DNA of 64,000 bases from Bacteroidota bacterium (GCA_024643795.1 JAHEMF010000008.1:1-64000); one strand, 5' to 3'; shown: positions 45,438 through 55,722, counted from the stretch's first letter. Translations and numbers: made by a program. Notes: generated by a model from the letters alone, not told the origin.

Positions 45438-46316
45438 ATGATCTTGAGGAATGAATTATACTGGAATCTGATTTCAGTTATGTTATTCCTGTTCGTAGGT
45501 TGCGACCTTACTAAGTTGGGAAATGATGATGAAGGTTTAGGTGTACCGGTTGCCAGGGTGTATGACAAATACCTTTATGACAAAGATCTTAGCCAGATAG
45601 TTACACCTGGAACCACTCCCACTGACAGTGCAGTATTAGTAAAAAGTTACATTGATAACTGGATCAAAAAAAATGTGATCCTGTACAAAGCGGAGAAAAA
45701 CTTAAGTGCTGTTCAAAAAGAAGTGGAGCAACAGTTGCAAGAGTACCGGAATAGCCTGATTACTTTCATGTATGAAAAGGAATTGATCAACCAGCAGCTT
45801 GACACGGTGGTAAGTGAAGCAGAAATTGAACAATATTATAAGGAGAATGAACGAAACTTCGAACTCAAGGATAATATTGTTAAGGTGATCTATCTAAAAA
45901 CAAAAAGTGAAGCTCCTAAACTGGATAATGTAAAAGGGTGGCTTAGGTCAGATAAAACAAAAGATCGCCTCAAACTGGAAGAGTATTGCTATCAATTTGC
46001 ATCAGATTTCTATTTGGATGAAGATACATGGCTGCCATTTGATGAGCTGCTCAAAAAGGTTCCACTCAATATTTATGATAAGGAATCGTTCCTGAGGAAT
46101 AACAGATATGTTGAAGTAAAAGATTCTACCGATATTTATCTTGTTAATATTAAAGACCGAAAAATAAGGGAAAGCTTATCCCCATTGAGTTTCGTATCAG
46201 AGGACATAAGGAATCTGATAATAAATAAACGTAAGCTGCAACTAATTAGTGAAATGGAACGGTCTGCCTATGATGAGGCCCTTCGCAATAATGATTTTGA
46301 AATATATAGTGAGTAA
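45438..46316 (+). CDS. Putative lipoprotein, SurA-like chaperone part without clear PPIase domain
   Basis: A 292-residue protein with a lipoprotein signal ending LFLFVGC (about residues 17-23), so it is probably lipid-anchored. The region DNWIKKNVILYKAEKNLSAVQKEVEQQLQEYRNSLITFMYEKELI resembles the helical chaperone part of SurA/PpiC proteins. The later sequence lacks the histidine and GGxLG motifs of a parvulin domain. By position between two parvulin genes it is likely a partner or chaperone-only paralogue. Its stop overlaps the start region of the next gene. Confidence 0.65.
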   Translation: MILRNELYWNLISVMLFLFVGCDLTKLGNDDEGLGVPVARVYDKYLYDKDLSQIVTPGTTPTDSAVLVKSYIDNWIKKNVILYKAEKNLSAVQKEVEQQLQEYRNSLITFMYEKELINQQLDTVVSEAEIEQYYKENERNFELKDNIVKVIYLKTKSEAPKLDNVKGWLRSDKTKDRLKLEEYCYQFASDFYLDEDTWLPFDELLKKVPLNIYDKESFLRNNRYVEVKDSTDIYLVNIKDRKIRESLSPLSFVSEDIRNLIINKRKLQLISEMERSAYDEALRNNDFEIYSE

Positions 46317-47655
46317 ACTTAGATTTTTCGCCACCCTGCTGGTCTTCAGCACCCCCATGTTCTCATTGTCACAACCTGCTCAGGTCATTGACAAAGTAGC
46401 AGCAGTAATTGGCGCAGAGATACTTTTGAAATCTGAGATAGAAAATCAGTACCAACAGGTACTCACACAAGGGAATTATGCTTCTGTTGATCTGAAATGC
46501 CGTGTCATAGACAAACTACTTTCTAATAAACTGCTACTGAATCAGGCGAAGATCGACAGCGTTGATGTTGCAGAAACGCAGGTTAACAATGAACTTGACA
46601 GGAGGGTTGCCTATATGGTGAATCAGGTGGGCTCAGAACAAAAACTTGAAGCATACTATAATAAAACCATTCCGGAAATTCGCGATGAATTTAAACCTCT
46701 TATCAGAGATCAGATGATGATCCAGTCCAAACAGTCTGACGTGGTCAGTACAGTTTCAGTTTCACCTGCAGATGTCAGGTCTTTTTATAATAGCATTCCA
46801 CCTGATAGCCTCCCTTTCATTGATTCAGAGATCGAATATGCCCAGATAGTGATCAATGTACCCATAAGTAAAGAGGAAAAGCAACGAATAAAGGATCTTT
46901 TAAATGGCTACCGGAAACGTGTTGAAGATGGTGAAGAATTCTCTACACTTGCTGTCTTATATTCTCAGGATGGATCAGCAAGAAATGGTGGTGAATTAGG
47001 ATTTGTTACCCGGGGCGACCTGGTTCCAGAATTTGAAACTGCAGCATTTAAACTTCGTAAAGGCGAAGTCTCTGAAGTTGTAGAAACACAATTTGGATTT
47101 CATATCATTCAATTGATCGAACGACGAGGTGAGCAGATCAATGCAAGGCATATACTTATCAAACCATCTTTTCAAAAATCGGATATAGATATCGCCTTTG
47201 CTAAGGCAGATAGTATATATAAAGCTATCAAAAGTGATTCTATAACTTTTTCAAACGCTGCTCAGATATTTTCTGAAGATAAAAATAGCCGGTATAATGG
47301 AGGAAATGTTGTGAATATGGCCACCGGAACCACCAGGTTTGATGCTGATGAAGTTGATCCGGCGGTGTTCTTCCAGATTGAGAAATTAGAAGTGGATCAG
47401 ATCAGCGAACCGATCCAGTCGCTCTCTGCAGAAGGCAATACTGCATTTAAAATACTCCACCTGAAGTCGAGGTCAGAACCTCACAAAGCAAATCTGGAAA
47501 CTGATTACCAAAGGATCCAGGAGGCAGCTAAAGTGGACAAAGAAAACCGGGTACTGGAAGACTGGATCGATAAAAAGATCAATGCTACATCTCTACAAAT
47601 AGATGAAGAGTATAGCACTTGCCCAAACCTTAACCGTTGGTATAACAAAAAGTAA
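46291..47655 (+). CDS. SurA-like periplasmic peptidylprolyl isomerase
   Basis: About 454 residues. After a signal peptide (LRFFATLLVFSTPMFSLSQ) the mature start AQVIDKVAAVIGAEILLKSEIENQY is typical of SurA. Two parvulin domains follow: IEYAQIVINVPI...RNGGELGFVTRGDLVPEFE...QFGFHIIQLIERRG, and NARHILIKPSF with ...YNGGNVVNMATGTT. It should chaperone outer-membrane proteins. The start is either the ATG at 46291 or the GTG at 46309 that overlaps the previous stop. The longer frame from 46249 is unlikely because it adds non-signal sequence. Confidence 0.88.
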   Translation: MILKYIVSKLRFFATLLVFSTPMFSLSQPAQVIDKVAAVIGAEILLKSEIENQYQQVLTQGNYASVDLKCRVIDKLLSNKLLLNQAKIDSVDVAETQVNNELDRRVAYMVNQVGSEQKLEAYYNKTIPEIRDEFKPLIRDQMMIQSKQSDVVSTVSVSPADVRSFYNSIPPDSLPFIDSEIEYAQIVINVPISKEEKQRIKDLLNGYRKRVEDGEEFSTLAVLYSQDGSARNGGELGFVTRGDLVPEFETAAFKLRKGEVSEVVETQFGFHIIQLIERRGEQINARHILIKPSFQKSDIDIAFAKADSIYKAIKSDSITFSNAAQIFSEDKNSRYNGGNVVNMATGTTRFDADEVDPAVFFQIEKLEVDQISEPIQSLSAEGNTAFKILHLKSRSEPHKANLETDYQRIQEAAKVDKENRVLEDWIDKKINATSLQIDEEYSTCPNLNRWYNKK

Positions 47656-47673
47656 ATCCTGAAACTAATTAAT

Positions 47674-48642
47674 ATGAGCACAAATAATTCTGATGTTGAA
47701 GCTATCAATGAGTTGGTAAGGACATACGACTCTTTGAGAAAAGAAATTGGTAAAGTTATTATCGGACAGGATGAGGTGGTTAGAGATGTTTTAATATCGA
47801 TCTTTAGCCAAGGCCACTGTTTGCTGGTTGGTGTTCCCGGACTGGCTAAAACACTTCTGGTAAATACCATTTCCAATGTACTCGGACTTACATACAACCG
47901 GATCCAGTTCACTCCTGATCTGATGCCATCAGATATTATTGGAACCGAGATCCTTGACGAGTCGAGACACTTCAAATTCATCAAAGGACCGTTGTTTGCA
48001 AATATCATTTTAGCAGATGAGATCAACCGCACACCACCAAAAACTCAATCCGCTTTGCTTGAGGCCATGCAGGAAAGAGCTGTAACGGCTGCCGGTAAAC
48101 GATACGAACTTGATCAGCCATTCTTTGTGTTGGCAACTCAAAACCCAATAGAACAGGAAGGTACATACCCCTTACCGGAAGCACAGCTCGACAGATTCAT
48201 GTTCAATGTGCTGCTCGATTACCCTTCACATGAAGAAGAAATACAAGTTGTAAAGAATACCACATCGGGACAAACCACTTCGTTAAACGAAATAATCGGT
48301 GCCAAGGAGATCATTGCAAACCAGGAACTCGTAAGACGCATACCTGTTACCGATAATTTACTGAATTATTGTGTGGGCCTATCAGCCTCTACCCGACCGG
48401 CCGATATCAAAGCTCATTCAATTGTAAAAGAATATATTTCTTGGGGTGCCGGTCCAAGAGCATCACAATTCCTTGTCCTTGGTGCTAAAACACACGCAGC
48501 TTTTCAAGGTAAATATTCACCAGATATTGAAGATGTTAAAGCTGTAGCTCCTGCTATATTGAGACACAGGATAGTAAAAAATTATAAGGCTGAGGCCGAA
48601 GGGATCAGCATGGAAGATATAATACTTGAATTACTGAAGTAG
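47674..48642 (+). CDS. MoxR-family AAA+ ATPase
   Basis: A 322-residue AAA+ protein. Walker A GVPGLAKT (53-60), Walker B ILADEINRTPPKTQSALLEAMQE (D115, E116), sensor 1 FFVLATQNPIEQEGTYPLPEAQLDRF and a C-terminal lid domain. MoxR ATPases act as chaperones that assemble or activate other complexes, often with von Willebrand A-domain proteins encoded next to them. None is present here; the neighbours are periplasmic chaperone genes 18 bases upstream and a terminator downstream. Confidence 0.9.
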   Translation: MSTNNSDVEAINELVRTYDSLRKEIGKVIIGQDEVVRDVLISIFSQGHCLLVGVPGLAKTLLVNTISNVLGLTYNRIQFTPDLMPSDIIGTEILDESRHFKFIKGPLFANIILADEINRTPPKTQSALLEAMQERAVTAAGKRYELDQPFFVLATQNPIEQEGTYPLPEAQLDRFMFNVLLDYPSHEEEIQVVKNTTSGQTTSLNEIIGAKEIIANQELVRRIPVTDNLLNYCVGLSASTRPADIKAHSIVKEYISWGAGPRASQFLVLGAKTHAAFQGKYSPDIEDVKAVAPAILRHRIVKNYKAEAEGISMEDIILELLK

Positions 48643-48649
48643 TTAAGTT

Positions 48650-48684
48650 AAAAAAAAGGGTGGTTAATTAACCACCCTTTTTTA
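48650..48684. terminator. Bidirectional terminator between MoxR gene and 1429-residue protein gene
   Basis: GGGTGGTTAATTAACCACCC (48658-48677) is a perfect 20-bp palindrome with an A run before it and a T run after it. It can end transcripts from both converging genes. Confidence 0.88.
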
Positions 48685-48692
48685 TCTATTGA

Positions 48693-51600
48693 TCAGGATT
48701 TAACAAATCTTCTGGTTACAATACTGCCTTTTTCAGTAACTCTTATTAAATACACCCCATTGGGCAAGGCTTTGATATCAATTCGTTTATTGTTGATATC
48801 AGTTAACACGGTTTCACCAAGCATATTAACGATCTCACACTGGAAATCTGATTGACTACTGAAGCTCAGGTTTATAAATTCATCTGCCGGATTAGGGGAA
48901 ACAACAAGATCTGAAAGACTTACCAATTCATTTTGTGATGCTAATCTGCAATTGAAGGAAACATTTAGGTCTTTGTAAGAACTAGACCCGCATGAATTAT
49001 TAGCCCTCACACTCAAAGTACCTGATTTGTTTCCGAAATTCACAAACACAATATTTGAAGAAGTAGTAATATTTTGATTCTTTGAATTATTTACCCCATC
49101 ACTGATCTTTGATTTAGGAGGAGCACTCCATGAATATGTATCTGTGCCAAAAACTGGGTTTACCGAATATTGAATCCCTTGTTGACCTGAACAGACAGTT
49201 GGTGGACCTATGATCATGGTAGGCTGTGAAGGTACCGCATTGATACCATGTCCGTAAGTACCACTGTTGCCACAGTTGTTTGATGCAGTTACATTAATTA
49301 TATCATTTGCGAAACCGGAAAGGAAATCAACTGTAACAACAGAAGAACCCTGGCCTGATGCAATGACAACATTTGAGCCGGTATAGAATGACCATGTGTA
49401 AGTGATTCCACTCACTGATGATACTGAATACTGTATACCAGCTTTGTTGCAGACTCCGGCAAATTCTCCAACAATTGCGTTTGGCATTACAGGTTCGTTT
49501 CTTGAAACATTATAAGTTCTTGGAGTGCTGTTTCCACAAGCGTTAACAGATTGAACAGCCAATGATCCTGCTGCTGTAAATCCTGAATTGTATGTGATAT
49601 TCATAACTGTGGTTCCCTGACCTGAAGTTATCACACCACCAGCAGGTGGTACCCATAAATAAGATGTGGCTCCTGCAACTGGTACAATTGAATAGGTTCT
49701 TGAATCACCCGGACAAACAGCAGGGTATCCGCTTGAAGTAATGGCTCCAGGCTGAGAGGGTGGTGAAGTACACCCTGTAACAGAAGTTTGTAATGTATAA
49801 CTTCCACTACATCCATTTGCATCCGTATAATCATATGTAATATTGTATGGACCACCAACTCCCGCTATTAAAGGTGTAAACTGGTTACCTGAAATTCCCG
49901 GACCGGAGAAAACACCTCCTGCCGGACTTCCGGTAAGCGTGGCAGCAGGGTCAAAACTATCATAGGTAGATGCTAGCCCTGCAAAAGTTACAACAGGATT
50001 AGGGTTTTCAGTAACCACCACCTGATTTGATGTTCCTGTACAACCGCTGGTGTTTGTGGCCACAACGGTATAGGTGCCAGATGAGGTAGCTAAATATGTA
50101 CTACTCGTTTCTCCGGCTAGCGGAGTACCATCAGCATACCATTGAAGAAGATTACCTGTTCCGGAATATACATACAACCCAACACTCCCGCCATCACAGA
50201 AAGTTGTTGGTCCGGAAGCAGAGATGGATGAGCTGGGATAATTTGTACTTATCGTTTGTGAAATACAACTAGAAATCCCACATGATGACTCGATTCTGAC
50301 CCTGTATGTGGTATAATTATTATTAATCACTGTGATTGAATCACCAATACCTATATTACCACTGCCACAGCCATTTGTATACCAGACGAAATTTCCTCCG
50401 GGTGGTAATGCACCACCTATCACACTTAAAGTTGTTTGTGCGCCAACACACAACGAAGTTCCTGCACTTGAATTTATTCCCGTTGGTAAATTATAACATG
50501 GCGTAAAGGAGAGCTTATTCGAGTTATCACTGAAACTATTAAGACCGCTACAAAAGTTTCTTACATATACATCATAAGCTGTGCCTGTTACTAATCCACT
50601 CAAAGTGTATGGAAATGATACTCCCTGAATAACTGTTCCTCCAGCGCCCGGAACACTATCTGTACCAGGCGTGAATCCGGCAGGGCCATATTCAAGATAA
50701 CTTGTCCCGGTACAACCGGCACAAGACCCATCGATAACAGCATAGTCAACTCCAGTGCTCACACCTGATAAATTTGTGGCAGTGCAAACATTGGGGCAAT
50801 CCAGTCTGAAAAAATATTTATACCAGACACCTGATACTGTGGGCTGATAACCATCGGCCATTATATAATAAGTTTCTCCTGCTGTAAGTGTACCAAGTGA
50901 AATAGTGGTAGGCTGAAAATTTGCATTGTAGTAATTTAATGAACCAACGCAACTCCATCCGGTTTCATTACAACCCTGAGATGCATTTTTGAAATATATA
51001 TTACTTCGCACGTTACCTGAAATGTACTGCGTTTGCATGTTATAGAAATATAGGCTGTAAACTCCACTTTGCGAAGGAGTGATTTGCCAGATAACTTCTT
51101 TTGATTGAGTTATATTATTTCCACAAGCACTACTGTTCCATGCACCTGCCGACTGATAATTGTACAAATATGTTACCTGATAATTGACAAGATCATTGCA
51201 ACTAAGCACAGGTGATGCTGAACAGTCACCTGATGTTTTGATACGGATCTTAGCAGTGTTCAATGACCATGATCCTCCGCAATTGGTTCTCAGATAAATA
51301 TCATAATCTGTAAATGGGGTTAATCCTGAAATGGTATATGGTGGACTCGCATTGGCAATCAGCGTACCATTTGCGCCAGCTGTTGCACCTGTTCCGGGAG
51401 TGAAATTTGCCGGTCCATACTCAAGGTATGGCAAAGACTGACAAGGAGCAACAAACTGTGCATTACAATCCCAGTTCACATCTATGGAGTTAGGACCAAT
51501 GTTAGATGTACCAATTTCTGTAGGTCTTGGACATGTGATTGTAATTCCCAGATTCATAAAACTTATGTACGGACCCTGAGGATTCACGTACGACACATCG

Positions 51601-52982
51601 AACAGGTAACTATATTCTATGCCGGCTTGCAACGGCCCAATTACATAAGTCATATCACTGTTATATTGGTTCCAATAAGGATTAGGAGTAATACATTGTG
51701 CTGAATAAAGATCACAATTAGTTAGTTCCTTGATAGTATATACTTCTCCGTTTGAATAAAGTGAATTGTTAACATTCATTTCAAAATATCCTGAAGAAGG
51801 GGCTGTGAATTTCAGTATTTGTTCTTCACCCTGCATATCACACGAGCCTGAATTATAATTACCTGAACCACCAGCAAAACTCAGATAATAAGGGTATGTC
51901 GGGGTTCCCTGGTAAGGCCAGCTTAAAGGGCAACCAGGTGTTGAAAAAGTAAAACGGTCACTGTTTGGACTATAACCGATATTAGGATAGTAGCATTGCT
52001 GCCTTACATAAACATCATAATCAGCATTAGGAACTAAACCTGTGAGATATTGTCCTGACCAAAAGCTAAGATCTAAAATTCCTCCACCTGCAGTATTTCC
52101 TGTACCCGGAGTAAATCCAGCCGGCCCATACTCAAGAACCACATTGTTAGCACCAGAAAAATTAATTTGTACTGCAGTGGGTGTGATGTTTGAAGCATTA
52201 ACTGATGTAGGTTCAGGGCAATTAGGAGCTTCGATCCGGAATGAAGTGTTCCCACAGTTTGTACTTTCAGGATCTAACCTTATCCAATAAGCAACTCCGG
52301 CAGTTAGCGGACCAAAGGTAAATTGGTCGGCTAAATAACCATTATGACCATAATTTGATCCAATGCAATTCCAATCAACATCATCACAATTACCCCCAAC
52401 CTTGTAACTTAGTTGCACACCACATGAATTTGTAGGAATAAAAACCTTATGCACGCCTGATATAGTTGGAGTGAATTTGAATATTCTTTCAACTCCAGAT
52501 CCAGCTCCGGCATTCTGACCTGCCTGGCTGCAAACATAATTGTACCATGCACCCAATCCCAGGGGATGACTGGTATTGATAAGTGAATCATAACCTATAA
52601 CCGGTAAATTATTGCAATCAAGAGCTGTAGTAAATTTGTACACATTACTGTTCGAGCTCCAGACACCACCTCCGCAATCATGTCGGCTGTATACATCATA
52701 AGTAGTATTGGGTGTCAGGCCGGTTACAGTTACAAGTTGAAAGGATGTGGTGAATGTAATGATGGATCCTCCAGTCCCGGGGCTTGCACCGGTTCCCGGA
52801 GTAAAACCTTCTAAACCGTATTCCACATAGTATGTGCCACCTGTTACCCAATTTTGTAATCCTAGTTTTGCGGAGTTTTGCGTGATTGATTGTGACTTGG
52901 GATTGTAAGTAACACATTGAGCTAATAATTCTATTGATCCAACTAAAATGATTAGTAAAATTGATAGGAGTGACTTTTTCAT
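48693..52982 (-). CDS. Large FN3/PPC/PKD surface protein with T9SS type A signal
   Basis: A 1429-residue exported protein. Signal peptide about 1-22. Three fibronectin III plus PPC-like tandem modules and a fourth FN3 domain follow; each FN3 carries the signature EYGxxxFTPGTx and a later YDVYxRxxC, and the PPC-like parts have C..W.C.G patterns. Two or three Ig-like segments (TTFCDGGSVGLYVYSGTG, ...) and three PKD-like domains follow (AVCPGDSRTYSIVPV, NKAGIQYSVSSVSGITYTWSF, CSGQQGIQYSVNPVFG). The final ~75 residues are a type A sorting domain (VVSPNPADEFINLSF, LPNGVYLIRV, TRRFVKS). Likely surface anchored or released by T9SS; target unknown. Confidence 0.85.
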   Translation of the reverse strand: MKKSLLSILLIILVGSIELLAQCVTYNPKSQSITQNSAKLGLQNWVTGGTYYVEYGLEGFTPGTGASPGTGGSIITFTTSFQLVTVTGLTPNTTYDVYSRHDCGGGVWSSNSNVYKFTTALDCNNLPVIGYDSLINTSHPLGLGAWYNYVCSQAGQNAGAGSGVERIFKFTPTISGVHKVFIPTNSCGVQLSYKVGGNCDDVDWNCIGSNYGHNGYLADQFTFGPLTAGVAYWIRLDPESTNCGNTSFRIEAPNCPEPTSVNASNITPTAVQINFSGANNVVLEYGPAGFTPGTGNTAGGGILDLSFWSGQYLTGLVPNADYDVYVRQQCYYPNIGYSPNSDRFTFSTPGCPLSWPYQGTPTYPYYLSFAGGSGNYNSGSCDMQGEEQILKFTAPSSGYFEMNVNNSLYSNGEVYTIKELTNCDLYSAQCITPNPYWNQYNSDMTYVIGPLQAGIEYSYLFDVSYVNPQGPYISFMNLGITITCPRPTEIGTSNIGPNSIDVNWDCNAQFVAPCQSLPYLEYGPANFTPGTGATAGANGTLIANASPPYTISGLTPFTDYDIYLRTNCGGSWSLNTAKIRIKTSGDCSASPVLSCNDLVNYQVTYLYNYQSAGAWNSSACGNNITQSKEVIWQITPSQSGVYSLYFYNMQTQYISGNVRSNIYFKNASQGCNETGWSCVGSLNYYNANFQPTTISLGTLTAGETYYIMADGYQPTVSGVWYKYFFRLDCPNVCTATNLSGVSTGVDYAVIDGSCAGCTGTSYLEYGPAGFTPGTDSVPGAGGTVIQGVSFPYTLSGLVTGTAYDVYVRNFCSGLNSFSDNSNKLSFTPCYNLPTGINSSAGTSLCVGAQTTLSVIGGALPPGGNFVWYTNGCGSGNIGIGDSITVINNNYTTYRVRIESSCGISSCISQTISTNYPSSSISASGPTTFCDGGSVGLYVYSGTGNLLQWYADGTPLAGETSSTYLATSSGTYTVVATNTSGCTGTSNQVVVTENPNPVVTFAGLASTYDSFDPAATLTGSPAGGVFSGPGISGNQFTPLIAGVGGPYNITYDYTDANGCSGSYTLQTSVTGCTSPPSQPGAITSSGYPAVCPGDSRTYSIVPVAGATSYLWVPPAGGVITSGQGTTVMNITYNSGFTAAGSLAVQSVNACGNSTPRTYNVSRNEPVMPNAIVGEFAGVCNKAGIQYSVSSVSGITYTWSFYTGSNVVIASGQGSSVVTVDFLSGFANDIINVTASNNCGNSGTYGHGINAVPSQPTMIIGPPTVCSGQQGIQYSVNPVFGTDTYSWSAPPKSKISDGVNNSKNQNITTSSNIVFVNFGNKSGTLSVRANNSCGSSSYKDLNVSFNCRLASQNELVSLSDLVVSPNPADEFINLSFSSQSDFQCEIVNMLGETVLTDINNKRIDIKALPNGVYLIRVTEKGSIVTRRFVKS

Positions 52983-53149
52983 ATTCTGACAGGTTTGGGG
53001 TGTCAGATGAAAGTACTAATTAACTAAATACGATTTCAGGAATTTGGTGAACTTATAGACTCGGCAGGCGAATGCAGGTTTTTCATTGATAATACCCGAA
53101 AAATCATACTCAACACAAACGAAACCCACATTTTTCAGATCACCGGAAA

Positions 53150-53178
53150 TAAAAAACCCCGATCGAATGATCGGGGCG
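53150..53178 (-). terminator. Terminator after the GAPDH gene
   Basis: CCCCGATC (53157-53164) pairs with GATCGGGG (53169-53176) around GAAT. On the minus strand a T run follows the stem, 27 bases after the GAPDH stop. Confidence 0.85.
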
Positions 53179-53203
53179 GTTGATTGTCAGAGGATTTAAT
53201 TTA

Positions 53204-54679
53204 TTAATAATATGTAAGCCTTATAACATTAGCAAGATATTTCGCAAAGCGAACCACTTGCCTGCTGTAACCATATTCGTTATCATACCATACATACAAT
53301 ACTACATTCTTTTTGTCTTTAGAAACTATAGTTGCCGGACTATCTACTATACTGGCACATGGATTACCAACCAGATCTGATGATACTGTTTCATTTGAGG
53401 TGAGATATTGAATTTGCTCAATGAGTTCGCCATTGAGTGCGGCATCGCGCAGAAACTCGTTGACCTGATCTTTTTCAGTGGCTTTATTTAGGGTAAGATT
53501 CAGTATAGCAAGTGATACATTTGGAGTAGGAACTCGTACTGCATTTCCTGAAATTTTTCCGGCTAACTGAGGTAATGCCTTCGATACTGCCTTATCCGCT
53601 CCTGTTTCAGTTATCACCATATTCAACGCTGCAGAGCGGCCCCTGCGATATTTCTTATGATAATTGTCCAGAAGGTTTTGATCGTTTGTGTAAGAGTGAA
53701 TGGTTTCAATATGACCTCTTTCAATACCCAGTTTGTTATCAATTACAGACAACACAGGAACAATGGCATTGGTAGTGCATGAGGCTGCTGAAAATACAGT
53801 CTCAGATGGGTCATGATTCTTCTGGTTAATACCATATACTACATTAGGTATATCTCCTTTGCCGGGAGCTGTGAGCAATACTTTAGAAGCGCCCTTGGCC
53901 GTCAAATGCCTGCTCAACGCTTCCCTGTCGCGAAACACGCCGGTGTTATCAATGATAAGGGCATCATTGATGCCGTATTTTGTGTAATCAATATCTTCAG
54001 GTTGCTTGGCAGATATCATATGTACAATATGACCATTGATGACCAGTGCCTTGTTTGCAAGGTCAACCACAACTGTTCCCGGAAACGGGCCATGTATGGA
54101 ATCTGATCTTAGAAGGTCAGCTCTTTTGATGATATCCTCATCAGATTTATCACGGGTGACTATTGCTCTTAACCTTAACTGCTCACCCTTTCCTGCCTGC
54201 ACTACCAATTCCCTTGCTAATATTCTTCCAATCCTGCCAAAGCCATATAAAACCACATCCTTAGGTACCATAACCCTCCTGTCGCGGCCAATAAAACCTT
54301 TGAGTTTACCGCCTACAAACTCGTTAAGTGTTAACCCATTATTTTCTTTCTCAGTTATCCATTCAGAAGTCAGTTTTCCAAGATCGATCCGGGCTGGAGC
54401 CAGATCAAGTTTGTTTACCTCTTCAGCCACAGCCAGTGTTTCGTAAACTGTGATATTTTTCTTTACAAATTCCCTTGAGTACTGATGTAATGCAAGTATC
54501 TGGCTGGCACTTCTGTCAACCAATTGATTTCTGAACATGATCAACTCTACTGATCTGTCGTACCACAAGGTTCCAATTATATGAATTAATTGTATGGCTG
54601 CCTTTTCCAGTTTCACCCACTCGCCCAATCCTTCTTCGTACGAATTTTTGGTAGCATCTTTAATTGTTTCTGTAGACAT
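53204..54679 (-). CDS. Glyceraldehyde-3-phosphate dehydrogenase, long form
   Basis: A 491-residue GAPDH. The usual ~340-residue enzyme starts near residue 140 with the NAD site VVLYGFGRIGRILARELV and has the catalytic cysteine in FSAASCTTNAIVPVL (C301). KYRRGRSAALNMV and GNAVRVPTPNVSLAIL follow, and WYDNEYGYSRQVVRFAKYL ends it. The first ~140 residues are an extra, mostly helical domain with no motif I recognise. As I recall, long GAPDHs of this kind occur in some Bacteroidota; the role of the extension is unknown. It acts in glycolysis or gluconeogenesis. Confidence 0.9.
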   Translation of the reverse strand: MSTETIKDATKNSYEEGLGEWVKLEKAAIQLIHIIGTLWYDRSVELIMFRNQLVDRSASQILALHQYSREFVKKNITVYETLAVAEEVNKLDLAPARIDLGKLTSEWITEKENNGLTLNEFVGGKLKGFIGRDRRVMVPKDVVLYGFGRIGRILARELVVQAGKGEQLRLRAIVTRDKSDEDIIKRADLLRSDSIHGPFPGTVVVDLANKALVINGHIVHMISAKQPEDIDYTKYGINDALIIDNTGVFRDREALSRHLTAKGASKVLLTAPGKGDIPNVVYGINQKNHDPSETVFSAASCTTNAIVPVLSVIDNKLGIERGHIETIHSYTNDQNLLDNYHKKYRRGRSAALNMVITETGADKAVSKALPQLAGKISGNAVRVPTPNVSLAILNLTLNKATEKDQVNEFLRDAALNGELIEQIQYLTSNETVSSDLVGNPCASIVDSPATIVSKDKKNVVLYVWYDNEYGYSRQVVRFAKYLANVIRLTYY

Positions 54680-54760
54680 GATTTAATTGAATTTTAATAA
54701 AATTGAATTCATGAACACGGCAAATGAAATGCCGCAAATCAATTTCTCGGATTATAATGA

Positions 54761-55624
54761 CTATCCAAGATACGCTTTTAGCAGATTGCTTCTGGATTTA
54801 TGCCTGAGGCGGCGAATTGCTTTTTCTTTGATCTGCCTGACACGCTCTCTGGTAAGATCGAATTTAGCACCAATTTCCTCAAGAGTCAAACCATGGTTCA
54901 TTCCAATACCAAAGAATAGTTTGATCACCTCACGTTCCCGTTCGGTCAAAGTACTTAACGACCTGTCTATTTCTTGTTGTAATGATTCAGTAATCAATAA
55001 GTTATCAGCTCTGGGACTATCGCTATTCTCGAGAACATCTAATAAGCTGTTATCCTCACCGTTGGCAAAAGGTGCATCCATTGACACATGTTTACCGGAA
55101 ACCTTCATGGTATCGGTAACCTTATCGGTTGAAACCTCTAAAACCGTTGCCAATTCATCAGCAGAAGGCTCACGTTCAAATTCCTGCTCGAGCTTTGAAA
55201 ATGCCTTGCTTATCTTATTTAGAGACCCTACCTGGTTCAAAGGTAGCCTCACTATCCGCGATTGCTCAGCAAGTGCCTGCAATATAGACTGGCGAATCCA
55301 CCAAACAGCGTAAGAAATGAACTTGAACCCTCTGGTCTCATCAAATCTCTTGGCGGCCTTTATAAGCCCCAGGTTACCTTCATTTATCAGATCCGGCAAG
55401 CTAAGTCCCTGATTTTGGTATTGTTTGGCAACCGAGACCACGAATCGCAGGTTTGCCTTTGTAAGCCTGTCCAGTGCTACCTGGTCGCCATCTTTGATAA
55501 GACGGGCCAGTCTGACTTCTTCTTCAGCAGTGATCAAGTCTTCACGACCGATTTCCTGGAGGTATTTTTCTAAAGATTGGCTTTCACGATTAGTGATCGA
55601 TTTGGTGATCTTTAGTTGCCTCAT
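54761..55624 (-). CDS. rpoD: Primary RNA polymerase sigma factor (RpoD/SigA)
   Basis: About 287 residues, short because the long N-terminal acidic region of proteobacterial sigma-70 is absent. Region 1.2 begins [22 protein letters not shown], region 2 has [57 protein letters not shown], region 3 follows, and region 4 ends with [30 protein letters not shown] for -33 recognition. The longer frame from 55741 spans the promoter, so the start is the ATG at 55624. Its promoter is one of the best matches in the window to the consensus expected for this sigma factor. Confidence 0.95.
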   Translation of the reverse strand: MRQLKITKSITNRESQSLEKYLQEIGREDLITAEEEVRLARLIKDGDQVALDRLTKANLRFVVSVAKQYQNQGLSLPDLINEGNLGLIKAAKRFDETRGFKFISYAVWWIRQSILQALAEQSRIVRLPLNQVGSLNKISKAFSKLEQEFEREPSADELATVLEVSTDKVTDTMKVSGKHVSMDAPFANGEDNSLLDVLENSDSPRADNLLITESLQQEIDRSLSTLTEREREVIKLFFGIGMNHGLTLEEIGAKFDLTRERVRQIKEKAIRRLRHKSRSNLLKAYLG

Positions 55625-55676
55625 ATTGTGTTTGGGGTTAAATGACGGTTTTAGGGATAAAAAAAATTTGAAGCCG

Positions 55677-55707
55677 CAAAAGTATGACGAAAATGCAATT
55701 TTGTCAA
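55677..55707 (-). promoter_or_regulatory. Promoter of rpoD (TTGACA-N17-TACTTTTG)
   Basis: Minus strand: TTGACA (55707-55702), then 17 bases (20 after TTG), TACTTTTG (55684-55677). The leader to the ATG is 52 bases. Confidence 0.75.
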
Positions 55708-55722
55708 GGTCTGCCCCATCAC

